From MTP4 sp9310u (GTDB taxonomy: Archaea > Halobacteriota > Methanosarcinia > Methanosarcinales > Methanosarcinaceae), in assembly GCA_030627005.1 (NCBI GenBank), contig DAOUSW010000089.1, forward strand, positions 1 to 15,667: 15,667 nt of DNA, read 5' to 3'. Below, in pieces: positions 1 through 6,400 of this stretch. The position numbers were made by a program, and so were the translations under genes. How positions within the stretch are numbered: the stretch's first letter is position 1; each line of letters opens with the position of its first letter. Under the pieces are notes generated by a model, which had not been told where the DNA came from, did not search any database, and saw nothing but the letters and a program-made list of their open reading frames with translations.

Positions 1-184
1 AGATTATTTAAAGTCCCGGAGTACTCACCGGCCGTCAGGCCGGCTTCCGTGTCCTTCCGTGTGTTCCGTGGTTAAGGAATCGTAATCAAATATTTTTGAT
101 TACGATTCCTTAACCACGGAACACACGGAAGGACACGGAAGCCGGCCTGACGGCCGGTGAGTACTCCGGGACTTTAAATAATCT
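1..184. repeat. Perfect 184-bp palindrome (90-bp arms, 4-nt loop)
   Basis: Positions 1-90 are the exact reverse complement of 95-184, around the 4-nt loop TATT at 91-94; I checked the two ends and the centre base by base. The window begins inside the left arm, so the repeat may extend further left. Each arm holds a GC-rich segment (GGCCGTCAGGCC) and a short run of CCGTG units like those in the array at 240-305. Transcribed from either strand it would give a very long hairpin RNA. No open reading frame in it looks real. It could be a mobile inverted-repeat element, the foldback end of a larger element, or an artefact of library construction or assembly. Confidence 0.95.
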
Positions 185-239
185 ATTCAAAACCCGTCGT
201 GAACAAAACTCCAGAGCAACCTTAATTACCGTCTTACAC

Positions 240-305
240 CCGTGCTTTTCCGTGCTTTTCCGTGCTTTTCCGTGCTTTTCCGTGTTTTTCCGTGTCTTTC
301 CGTGG
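240..305. repeat. 10-bp tandem array, unit CGTGCTTTTC
   Basis: There are four exact copies of the 10-bp unit cgtgcttttc from 241 to 280, then two variants (cgtgtttttc, cgtgtctttc) and a terminal cgtgg. The period is close to one helical turn. A shorter version of the same array (units of 10 and 9 bp) lies in both arms of the palindrome at 48-71 and, reversed, at 114-137. Reading through the minus strand gives a HGKARKSTEKHG-type peptide, which I regard as a spurious translation of the repeat. Confidence 0.9.
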
Positions 306-368
306 TTTGAATGCACACACCAAACGTATCCACCAACAAAAACACAACCTGTATGAGTATAGAGCAAG

Positions 369-504
369 CCTGTCAAAGAAAATGTTCTTTCCTTTCACGC
401 TCAGCGGGATTCCTACAGCCAACACCCACATCAACTATCTTGAAATAGCAGGCCTCCGCCCCTGCCGAAGACATTATCCGCCTGTCAATTCAGAAGTCCT
501 TTGC
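369..504 (-). pseudogene. Decayed 3' fragment of the DUF2148 gene
   Basis: This stretch aligns with 2347-2481, the C-terminal third of the intact DUF2148 gene on the same strand, at about three quarters identity by eye, with a single one-base length difference. Read on the minus strand it recovers SAGAEACYFK and, after a frame change, GIPLSVKGKNIFFDR, matching SAGAAACYFK and the same GIPLSVKGKNIFFDR in the intact protein. The codon for Cys138 (TGC) has become TGA. It therefore has an in-frame stop, a one-base frameshift, and no counterpart of the first two thirds. It is a dead duplicate fragment and not a short gene. Confidence 0.85.
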
Positions 505-511
505 TTTTTTT

Positions 512-1544
512 TAGTAGCATGTTCCAGAGAAAACAAATATCCCCCACATATACAAAAATTAGAATAATTAGCACTAAAAATAATTTTGTTGTATCCCAAA
601 ATCATTTCAGGGCATAAAACAATAAAAATAATTTCAAAAATTATATGAATCGGGAAAAATAAATCACATATGAGCAAGAATCCGGCCGGTATGACCTTTA
701 GAGAAAAGAGGGAATACAAAACAGATGACAACGGAGGGGTAAAGGAGGGAAAAATAAGCCGGCACACGATGAAGAAGACATCAGTGAAAAATCAAATTGA
801 AAAAATAATTGAATAAGTAATAGAGATATAAGCCCAAATTCAATGAAGAACGGCTGGAGTAAGTATAAAGTCTCCCAGGTGGGGTTTCCACGCAAAAAAG
901 GTGTTTTTCCTACTCACACCCTGAAGTCCCAACCCTCATTCACCAATTATTTTGGAAATAAAACACCTCATTCCGGCCGAATATGGTACATAATTGCCAA
1001 TATGGAGGTCCTTTTTCTTTTGCCGCAACGGAGCCGGGGGAGGTCCACCGCCGCAAAGTTAAATCAGTTGCCTGTAGCCGGGAAACTCCCTTTGTATTTA
1101 TTTTGCGGCTTAAAATATCCCCATGATCCAAAAACCGGATGTTGCGATGGTAATGGGGTTTAATGCTTTAAAATTTAAAGACTCAATGCCAGCTGACTCA
1201 TACTCAAATAGAAAATTTACGTTTAAGTGAAATAATCTAAAAATGTTGACCTCAAGAACTTCCTTCTTCTTCTCCAATTTATTTTTCAAAATATGCGGCG
1301 TGATCTTATTTAATAAAAGATAAATGATGTCACAGTTAACTTGAACTTTGGGGAAGGTTCTCACGGTCAAATAAAAAAATTATCTAGGAAGAGAAGACTG
1401 AAAATCACACCAAAAAAGTGATCAAGAGACGCAGTATAAGGATTATTGATCCTAAATACAATTTCCAAAAGTATATCGTTGCATGGAATAATCCAAACAG
1501 CAAAAACGACAAATTACCGAGTGGGGAAACATATGGGAGGCTAA
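512..1544. other. Long gene-poor region
   Basis: About 1 kb of A+T-rich sequence with no convincing gene on either strand. The open frames are short, unlike known families and lack ribosome binding sites. The minus-strand frame near 1110-1175 reads ALNPITIATSGFWIMGIF just before a stop, which resembles a membrane segment and could be a remnant of a transporter, but nothing around it supports that. Upstream of the gene at 1545 there is a TATA-like AGTATAAGG at about 1433-1441 and a small palindrome, AGGAT-TATTG-ATCCT, at 1439-1453. These may belong to that gene's promoter. Confidence 0.5.
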
Positions 1545-2180
1545 ATGAGAACTAAAAGAAATATAGCAATTTACTTTGGAACTTTACTTGTTTTAATAGG
1601 AATGTTTTTGCCTGCTGCAGCAGCAGAAGAAGTAGATCTGGGACTATCAGTTTCACCGGAAAACCTGGTGATAGGCACTTTTTCCAAATGGGTATCCGTA
1701 TGTTTCCATGCGGAAAATTTTGACAGTAGATATGTGGCTACTGATATTATGTATGAAACCATTACTCTTGAAATAAAGGACAAGAAGGGGAATATTGAAT
1801 CAATTGTAATCAATGAATACGATCGTTTCGAATACACAGACGAAGACAACGATACATATGATGAGCTGGTCTTGATATATCGAGCATCAGACCTGCTGGA
1901 TAAAGAAGTGCTCACGTTTGATGGTTCAGATTTAAAATTTACAGCAAAAGGTGAGCTTGAAGATGGAAACAACTTCACAGCAAATTGTCAGGCCAAAACG
2001 ACGTTAATAAAAATACCTCCGGACAAAGGACCTGGAGAGCACAGACCTACAGATCCCGGCTCTGGAGAAGATGGAGAATCTGACGATCAAAAGGGTAAGA
2101 AAGGATCTGGAGGAGGCTCTGAAGGAGGCTCTGAAGGAGGGGGATCCGGGAGCGGAGGACCCGGAGGTAAAGGAAATTAA
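1545..2180 (+). CDS. Small exported protein with Gly/Ser/Glu-rich tail
   Basis: A 211-aa protein that I do not recognise. Residues 1-27 form a clear Sec signal peptide: basic start (MRTKRN), hydrophobic core (IAIYFGTLLVLIGMFL) and a PAAAA cleavage region, so the mature protein probably begins at Glu28. Residues 28-155 look like a compact acidic beta-rich domain with two cysteines (Cys52 and Cys148), which could form an extracellular disulfide. Residues from about 157 to the end are low-complexity, first Pro/Asp/Glu-rich, then (G)GSEGG and GSG repeats, like a flexible surface linker or tail. There is no LPXTG-like or C-terminal membrane anchor. The ATG at 1545 has a GGGAGG ribosome binding site at 1535-1540. 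The gene stands alone and is followed by a strong hairpin. A cell-envelope role is inference only. Confidence 0.8.
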   Translation: MRTKRNIAIYFGTLLVLIGMFLPAAAAEEVDLGLSVSPENLVIGTFSKWVSVCFHAENFDSRYVATDIMYETITLEIKDKKGNIESIVINEYDRFEYTDEDNDTYDELVLIYRASDLLDKEVLTFDGSDLKFTAKGELEDGNNFTANCQAKTTLIKIPPDKGPGEHRPTDPGSGEDGESDDQKGKKGSGGGSEGGSEGGGSGSGGPGGKGN

Positions 2181-2220
2181 AACTAAATCCAGAGGAATTT
2201 TTCATTTTAGACAAATTAAG

Positions 2221-2257
2221 GGCAGGAGTTGAGGGAATTTTAAGCTCAAGTCCTGCC
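2221..2257. terminator. Hairpin between convergent genes
   Basis: GGCAGGAGTTGAG (2221-2233) pairs with CTCAAGTCCTGCC (2245-2257), 12 of 13 positions, around an 11-nt A/T-rich loop. It lies between the 3' ends of the + gene ending at 2180 and the - gene ending at 2320. There is T-rich sequence on the minus-strand side and A/T-rich sequence on the plus side. It is probably a bidirectional terminator or mRNA 3'-end stabiliser. Confidence 0.6.
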
Positions 2258-2319
2258 TAAAAAATATAAAAAATATTTACGATTATTACCCAATTTCTTA
2301 GAATTCAGCCCTTTATCGG

Positions 2320-2880
2320 TCAGGATTTGGCTTTCCTTGTAGACTCCCTGTCAAAGAAAATATTCTTTCCTTTCACGCTCAGCGGGATTCCCATAGCCAC
2401 ATCAGCATCGATCATCTTAAAATAGCAAGCTGCTGCCCCTGCCGAATACAGCACCCGGTTGTCGATGCAGAGGTCCTTTGCCTTTGCGGCAGCCGAGCCC
2501 ACGGCAATCCCCAGGTCCAGGTACTTGATCATGCACTGGGGGCCGAGAAATTCCTTCTGCACCTTTTCTTGTGCTAACATCTCTTTGCAGGTCGCAAAGC
2601 CGCAGGCTCCGCAGTCCAGGCTACTCACACCCGAGGCCTTCAGGCCGATAAGGACAATGGCGTCTGCATCCCTGACGTTCCGGGCATCCCGGAGAAGGAA
2701 TTTAAGATTCTTGATTTTGCTCAGTTCTTCCATCCTGCCTGCGAGTTCGGCCTTTTCTTCAGGGTCAAGGAGGCAGGTCACTATGTCGTCTATGCCTTTC
2801 CCTTTTGGGGCAGTACGGGCGGCGGTGAGGATTACTTTTGCAAGGGTATCCAGGGATTCAAGTTCGGGATTCAGCTTCAT
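2320..2880 (-). CDS. DUF2148 ferredoxin-domain protein
   Basis: A 186-aa protein of the DUF2148 family (uncharacterised proteins with a ferredoxin-like cysteine cluster, found in methanogens and anaerobic bacteria). The Cys-rich motif DCGACGFATC is at residues 89-98 (Cys90, Cys93, Cys98), with further cysteines at 36, 116, 138 and 152, so an Fe-S cluster is likely; its function is unknown. The conserved C-terminal region runs SAGAAACYFK to GIPLSVKGKNIFFDR. The ATG at 2880 has no Shine-Dalgarno sequence, but a TATA box (ATTTATAAA, minus strand) is centred about 29 bp upstream, which suggests a leaderless or nearly leaderless mRNA. A mutated copy of the last third of this gene lies at 369-504 on the same strand. 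Confidence 0.85.
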   Translation of the reverse strand: MKLNPELESLDTLAKVILTAARTAPKGKGIDDIVTCLLDPEEKAELAGRMEELSKIKNLKFLLRDARNVRDADAIVLIGLKASGVSSLDCGACGFATCKEMLAQEKVQKEFLGPQCMIKYLDLGIAVGSAAAKAKDLCIDNRVLYSAGAAACYFKMIDADVAMGIPLSVKGKNIFFDRESTRKAKS

Positions 2881-2904
2881 GGAAATTAAAAAAGCTTCAG
2901 GCTA

Positions 2905-2913
2905 TTTATAAAT
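2905..2913 (-). promoter_or_regulatory. TATA box of the DUF2148 gene
   Basis: Minus-strand ATTTATAAA, centred about 29 bp before the ATG at 2880. Archaeal transcription usually starts 22-27 bp downstream of the box centre, which here falls 2-7 nt before the start codon. The absence of a Shine-Dalgarno sequence agrees with this. Confidence 0.55.
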
Positions 2914-3064
2914 TAAGCCAGGGGACTTGAGAAAAGTTTGAGAATTGTTTGAGAAATTCAAAATGTATTTATTTCGAATCTGGGTATTTTTAAAATCAAA
3001 ATCTTATAGAAAAACCACAAAAATCAGAAAAACCACAAAAGAAAGAGACAAAGAATTAATGTTA

Positions 3065-3102
3065 CCCGGGATTCAGAACGTGCTTATGGAACTGCTCCCG
3101 GG
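3065..3102 (-). terminator. Putative terminator hairpin downstream of SepCysS
   Basis: CCCGGGA (3065-3071) pairs with TCCCGGG (3096-3102) across a 24-nt loop. Read on the minus strand it follows the stop codon of the gene at 3132 by about 30 nt and precedes pyrimidine- and T-rich sequence (3010-3060). The long loop makes it weaker than a classical terminator. Confidence 0.45.
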
Positions 3103-3131
3103 CTCCAAAAATTAATCGACCTGAAACAGGC

Positions 3132-4292
3132 TCAAACGTCCTCGTATTTCTTGAGGGTCTCCTCAAAAGAGTCAACTACCACACCGAGCTTTTCCCTGCC
3201 GACTCCGAAGGTGCTGAGCTTGAAGTACCTCGTAAGCCCGGACTTGATGCCGTGGATGTTGCAGCTCTTGAGTTCCTTATAGAGGAAGTACCTGCCCTTT
3301 TTGACGTTCTGGGAGATCTCATAGAAGCGGGGGGCTTCGAAGAACATCAGGTCATGATTGTGGGGGTTTTGCCCGCGCTGCAAGAAGCCCATGTCCTGAA
3401 GCCTTGATGAGAACCACCGGGCGTTTTCTACTTCCTGGTCCCAGTTCCGGACGCGTTTTACGACTTCGGGGAAAGAAGCGATCATGGTCATGATGGTGGC
3501 CCCCCTGGCCGTGCAGCCGAGAAGTTCGATTTCCTTGGCCTTATTGTGAACGGATTTCCTGAAGACAATGGGAGCATACTCTTCGCTGACTCCGAGGACT
3601 CCTACAGGTCCGGAAGCGGCCATGGACTTGTGCCCGCTGCCCACGACAAAGTCCGCCCCGATTTCTTTTCCGTTCACAGGCATCCTCCCCACGGCATAAG
3701 CCCCGTTCAGGAGCAGGGGGACATCATACTCATGACAGATGGATGCGATCTTTTTGGCATCAGGCACGTTTCCGTAACTCCCGTCCGGATAGGTGATAAG
3801 GGCAAGGGCAGGAGGTTTTCCGCTTTCCCTGATGACCTCTTCGATTGCTGTCCCGTAACCTTCGGGGTCAAGATTGTATTCAGGGCTCCCGGAATGGGGA
3901 ACGGCTTTGATGTTCAGGCCAGCTCTCTCGGCTGCAACGTAGGAAGAGTAGTGGGCAAGCCCGTCAAGGACAAGCCAGTCCCCGGATTTCCCCATGGAAT
4001 GCATGACTGCAAACTTGGACTCCCTGGCTCCGTTCGTAACCCTGGCTTCGTCACAGCCCAGGAATTCAGGGAGTGCACCATGCACGAATTCCTGGATGGG
4101 AGGCTTTTTAATAAGGTCAAGGACCCCACCACAGTAGTCGCAGACCGAATACCCGTCCCCCCATTCCATGAGAGCCTGTTTAGCAGCTTCGGTAAGTAGC
4201 CCCCCGGTCTGGAGGGGATCAATGTTAATGCTGCCCAGAGTTTCTCTTTTGATAAAACCGAATTTCTGAAGATATGAATCGTCAAGTGTCAT
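3132..4292 (-). CDS. O-phosphoseryl-tRNA:cysteinyl-tRNA synthase (SepCysS)
   Basis: A 386-aa PLP enzyme that converts phosphoseryl-tRNA(Cys), made by SepRS, to Cys-tRNA(Cys) with a sulfur donor. This is the tRNA-dependent cysteine route of methanogens. The family's catalytic cysteines are visible: CDYC (Cys51, Cys54) and Cys260 in LLGCTARGA. The PLP lysine is Lys222 in GSGHKSMAASGP, and the upstream D-x-N/H region (LLLNGAYAVGR) is typical. Start choice: ATG at 4292 has GAGGT nine bases upstream. A longer frame from a TTG at 4313 adds MFRGIGK but reads through that ribosome binding site, so I reject it. It lies downstream of rpoL on the same strand across a 383-bp gap and is followed by a possible terminator hairpin at 3065-3102. 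No SepRS or cysteine biosynthesis gene is seen nearby. Confidence 0.93.
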   Translation of the reverse strand: MTLDDSYLQKFGFIKRETLGSINIDPLQTGGLLTEAAKQALMEWGDGYSVCDYCGGVLDLIKKPPIQEFVHGALPEFLGCDEARVTNGARESKFAVMHSMGKSGDWLVLDGLAHYSSYVAAERAGLNIKAVPHSGSPEYNLDPEGYGTAIEEVIRESGKPPALALITYPDGSYGNVPDAKKIASICHEYDVPLLLNGAYAVGRMPVNGKEIGADFVVGSGHKSMAASGPVGVLGVSEEYAPIVFRKSVHNKAKEIELLGCTARGATIMTMIASFPEVVKRVRNWDQEVENARWFSSRLQDMGFLQRGQNPHNHDLMFFEAPRFYEISQNVKKGRYFLYKELKSCNIHGIKSGLTRYFKLSTFGVGREKLGVVVDSFEETLKKYEDV

Positions 4293-4675
4293 TTTCCCAA
4301 TACCTCGAAACAAACTGATAATAGGACGTACCTGCTGTACGATACTGATTTACCTAGTGATACACAGGGCACTCATAAAAACGTATTGCAAAAAAAGTAT
4401 TGCAAAAGCCCCACCCCTGTTGGAAAAAACCCGACAGATAAAAACGGGCTAACTAACATGAAAAAATAGTCAAAGGAAGGAGGTAAAAGAAGAGAAAAGT
4501 AGTCAAAGGAGGGGGGGTAAAAGAAGAGAAAAACTAGACCGAAGAAAAGAAAACGGAATAAAAGAAACGTGGTCAAAGAAACGTTGTCAAAGGAAAAGTA
4601 GCCTGAAGAAAAAATAGTCAGGAAAAAAATCAGGGGCAGGGCTAATAAGCCAAAAGCCCCGGCCATTTCAGCCAT
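4293..4675. other. Repeat-bearing spacer between rpoL and SepCysS
   Basis: 383 bp without a credible gene. Next to SepCysS is a short inverted repeat, CGTAC-CTGCT-GTACG (4327-4341), about 35 bp before its ATG, which could be an operator. From 4461 to 4640 the plus strand is purine-rich, so the minus-strand transcript leaving rpoL would be full of U runs, as in archaeal factor-independent termination. The minus-strand open frame at 4373-4675 (FFLTIFSSGYFSF and similar) is a translation of this low-complexity tract and is not counted as a gene. Confidence 0.55.
4467..4533. repeat. Two-copy 33-34-bp tandem repeat
   Basis: TAGTCAAAGGA...GAGAAAA is present at 4467-4499 and again at 4500-4533, with small differences in the G run. 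A degenerate GTCAAAG motif recurs at about 4572, 4586 and 4617, giving the whole tract a repetitive character. Confidence 0.65.
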
Positions 4676-4954
4676 TCAGGCGTTTACTGCCTTGCTGAAG
4701 ACTTCAGTAAACTCTTCACACTCCGAGACCAGGGTTGAGGCTGCATCCCTTAAAACCTGGATCGGGTCCGTGCCGTCGGTCTTAATGAAGAGAATGGGGT
4801 CGCTGATGCTCACGTGCTTCATGTCGTAATAGACGATCTCAACCCTTTCATCCGCAACAAGGTTTGCTCTAAGCATGTTGAGGAGGGTGTGAGTCTCACC
4901 TTTGAATTCGACTTCCAGCTCTTTATCTGTTTTGGAAAGAATGTTCAGTTCCAT
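4676..4954 (-). CDS. rpoL: DNA-directed RNA polymerase subunit L
   Basis: A 92-aa protein, the usual length for archaeal RpoL (Rpo11), the small partner of subunit D in the polymerase assembly platform, related to eukaryotic RPB11/AC19 and the bacterial alpha N-terminal domain. The family signature is clear: FKGETHTLLNMLRANL at residues 17-32, then V-x-x-x-Y-x-x-x-H, DPILFIKTDG and a C-terminal helix of the DPIQVLRDAASTL type. The ATG at 4954 is preceded by GGTGATC, a good match to the archaeal anti-Shine-Dalgarno, inside the 12-bp perfect palindrome AGGTGATCACCT (4955-4966). It lies 73 bp downstream of csl4 on the same strand, so the two may be cotranscribed. Confidence 0.95.
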   Translation of the reverse strand: MELNILSKTDKELEVEFKGETHTLLNMLRANLVADERVEIVYYDMKHVSISDPILFIKTDGTDPIQVLRDAASTLVSECEEFTEVFSKAVNA

Positions 4955-4966
4955 AGGTGATCACCT
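4955..4966 (-). promoter_or_regulatory. rpoL ribosome binding site inside a 12-bp palindrome
   Basis: AGGTGATCACCT is perfectly self-complementary and abuts the rpoL ATG. It contains the Shine-Dalgarno sequence GGTGATC. It fixes the start codon. Whether the symmetry has a function, such as protein binding or RNA-RNA pairing, cannot be told from the sequence. Confidence 0.7.
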
Positions 4967-5027
4967 GTAAATGGTGAATAAATCATACGAATTTTTCCTA
5001 AATACGGTTCGGAAGAGAAAAGAAAAC

Positions 5028-5831
5028 TTATTTGATTCCCTTCCCGTAGTCAACCGCAAGTTTACGGGTTTCAGTTCTATTGCAGACCGGGCATTTAAGC
5101 TTTTTCCCGTCCTGGTCCAGTACGAGTTCCCCTTTGCAGTTTGAGCAGTAGGCTTTCATGACACCCAGGGAGTTCTCGGCTGTTGTGAGACGAAGCCTAT
5201 CGAGGTCAATGACCCTGGCCCGAACGATATCCAGGGGCCTGAACTCATTTGCAAGCCTCTTGACATAGGAGTCACGCACGTTAGACACATGGATATCCCC
5301 AAGTCTTGTCGCATTAACAATCGTCCTGTCGGCTTTACCTTCAATCCCTGCAAACTCAACCATTGCCCCGGATTCCCGGACATCCGTAATCTTCCCGAAA
5401 ATAATGTCCCCTACCTTCATTATATTAGGGGTGTTTGTGGAAGGCCGGACAGTAACAATCCGGGATTTTCTGTCAATGTATACGTACCCGGTAGCACTGG
5501 AATAGATGTCACCCGTAATTACGGTTGTACCTTCTCCTGCCCTGAATTCCTCGGTAGTCCCGACAAGTTCCCCGGGTAGGACAAAGGCCCCCTTTTCAAG
5601 ATCCTCTCCCCTCACTTCGGGCTCTTCCGGAAACCTTGGAGAAGGTCTCACATCCCTCTTTCCTCTCATGTCCTTCTGTCCTCTCGAATCTTTTGAGTAG
5701 GGGAACCTTCTTTTTTTGCCCTGCTCCTTATTTTCTGCGGCTTTTGGCCCCGCTTTCTCGGCAACTGGCTTCCCGGTTTGAGGACCGGTTAATTTTTTTC
5801 TTGTAGTCTTCTTTTTTTGGATTCTAATCAT
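5028..5831 (-). CDS. csl4: Exosome RNA-binding subunit Csl4
   Basis: A 267-aa archaeal Csl4, a cap subunit that sits on the Rrp41/Rrp42 ring and recruits and positions RNA and accessory proteins for 3'-5' decay. Domains: a basic, low-complexity N-terminal extension at 1-78 (Lys/Arg/Gly/Pro/Glu-rich); the N-terminal barrel from about 80 (GAFVLPGELVG... TGYVYID); an S1 domain at about 138-222 (GDIIFGKITDV... IDLDRLRLTT); and a zinc ribbon with Cys229, Cys232, Cys247, Cys250 (CSNC and CPVC). Archaeal Csl4 proteins are commonly near 180-200 aa, so the extension is notable. ATG at 5831 has GAGGG four bases upstream. Upstream lies a likely long leader with alternative hairpins. Clustering with rpoL, dph2 and an RNA methyltransferase is a known archaeal arrangement. 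Confidence 0.93.
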   Translation of the reverse strand: MIRIQKKKTTRKKLTGPQTGKPVAEKAGPKAAENKEQGKKRRFPYSKDSRGQKDMRGKRDVRPSPRFPEEPEVRGEDLEKGAFVLPGELVGTTEEFRAGEGTTVITGDIYSSATGYVYIDRKSRIVTVRPSTNTPNIMKVGDIIFGKITDVRESGAMVEFAGIEGKADRTIVNATRLGDIHVSNVRDSYVKRLANEFRPLDIVRARVIDLDRLRLTTAENSLGVMKAYCSNCKGELVLDQDGKKLKCPVCNRTETRKLAVDYGKGIK

Positions 5832-5872
5832 AATCCCTCATTCGAATGATAGTAAATAGTGACTTTCCCGGT

Positions 5873-5976
5873 AGATATTTCTCTCCTGAAGGAGAGTTTA
5901 AAGGTAAGTGCAGCGATGCCTGAAATATCTCTTCTCTGCAGGTACTGCGTCCGGGTAAGTATCCGGGGCAGGCATC
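5873..5976 (-). promoter_or_regulatory. Candidate structured 5' leader of csl4
   Basis: Upstream of csl4 three helices can be drawn. AGATATTTC (5873-5881) is complementary to GAAATATCT (5922-5930). GATGCCTG (5915-5922) is complementary to CAGGCATC (5969-5976). CTCTCC-TGAA-GGAGAG (5881-5896) is a tight hairpin. The first two interleave and share base 5922, and helix one also shares 5881 with the small hairpin, so they cannot all form at once; this suggests alternative states or a pseudoknot. The element GTAAGT also recurs at 5904, 5955 and 5993. The leader would run from a TATA-like element near 6148-6170. Function is inference. Confidence 0.4.
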
Positions 5977-6062
5977 GGATAGGCGCACGTATGTAAGTCC
6001 CGGTACACCCTGGCACACATTGATACCCATTCACGACAGAATGCATGTTCCAGATATTATTC

Positions 6063-6131
6063 AGATATGCATTCCAAAGATATGCATTCCACATCACGCA
6101 TCTGATGCCTCCACATTACACATCTGATGCC
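6063..6131. repeat. Short direct repeats before the csl4 leader
   Basis: AGATATGCATTCCA occurs at 6063-6076 and 6078-6091. CATCTGATGCC occurs at 6099-6109 and 6121-6131. These form the degenerate edge of the more regular array at 6210-6329. Confidence 0.75.
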
Positions 6132-6147
6132 ATATGATTTTGCGGAT

Positions 6148-6172
6148 TTGATATAATATTTGATATAATGTA
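6148..6172 (-). promoter_or_regulatory. Possible csl4 promoter (duplicated TATA-like element)
   Basis: On the minus strand this reads ATTATATCAAATATTATATCAAA, two TATA-like elements 12 bp apart. If used, transcription would begin near 6125-6145 and give csl4 a leader of about 300 nt. Alternative promoters closer to csl4 are not obvious. Placement is tentative. Confidence 0.35.
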
Positions 6173-6209
6173 TCTGACTTTATGCATCCTATAGCACAAA
6201 TTAGATACT

Positions 6210-6329
6210 CTACGTATGCATTCTATGTATACATTCTACGCATGCATTCTATGTATACATTCTACGCATGCATTCTATGTATACATTCTACGCATGCATT
6301 CTATGTATACATTCTACGCATGCATTCTA
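6210..6329. repeat. 26-bp tandem repeat, 4.6 copies
   Basis: Units start at 6210, 6236, 6262, 6288 and 6314 (the last partial), reading CTACGCATGCATTC followed by TATGTATACATT. Copies two to four are identical; the first differs by one base (GTATGC for GCATGC). Each unit contains the palindromes GCATGC, ATGCAT and GTATAC. 26 is not a multiple of three, so the open frame across it (6182-6565, +) is not a conserved coding repeat. The array lies just beyond the 3' end of the methyltransferase gene and upstream of csl4. Confidence 0.93.
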
Positions 6330-6400
6330 GTGTTGTGAATTCATGCTGTGTGTTTTCGATCCGCATTCCTGTAAAACGGCTCAGAGAAGGGATTTTCGCA

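Noticed and set aside
1..184. Insertion-sequence terminal inverted repeats
   Set aside because: The arms are separated by only 4 nt, so there is no room for a transposase, and no target duplication can be judged because the left end is cut by the window.
110..434. Open frames rich in HGKARKSTEKHG
   Set aside because: They are translations of the CCGTG array and the palindrome. The only real protein similarity (GIPLSVKGKNIFFDR) comes from the DUF2148 pseudogene fragment.
843..1163. Plus-strand 106-aa open frame
   Set aside because: No ribosome binding site, no recognisable family and irregular composition; overlaps other equally weak frames.
3546..4199. 217-aa plus-strand frame antisense to SepCysS
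   Set aside because: A mirror of a well-supported gene, with no family resemblance of its own.
4293..4313. Upstream TTG start for SepCysS
   Set aside because: It would read through the GAGGT site that serves the ATG at 4292.
4373..4675. Hydrophobic 100-aa minus-strand frame after rpoL
   Set aside because: Phe/Leu-rich translation of a polypyrimidine repeat tract; it follows the rpoL stop directly without its own signals.
5824..6030. 68-aa frame overlapping the csl4 start, possible leader peptide
   Set aside because: No Shine-Dalgarno sequence before its ATG and no sign of coding selection; the overlap alone is not enough.
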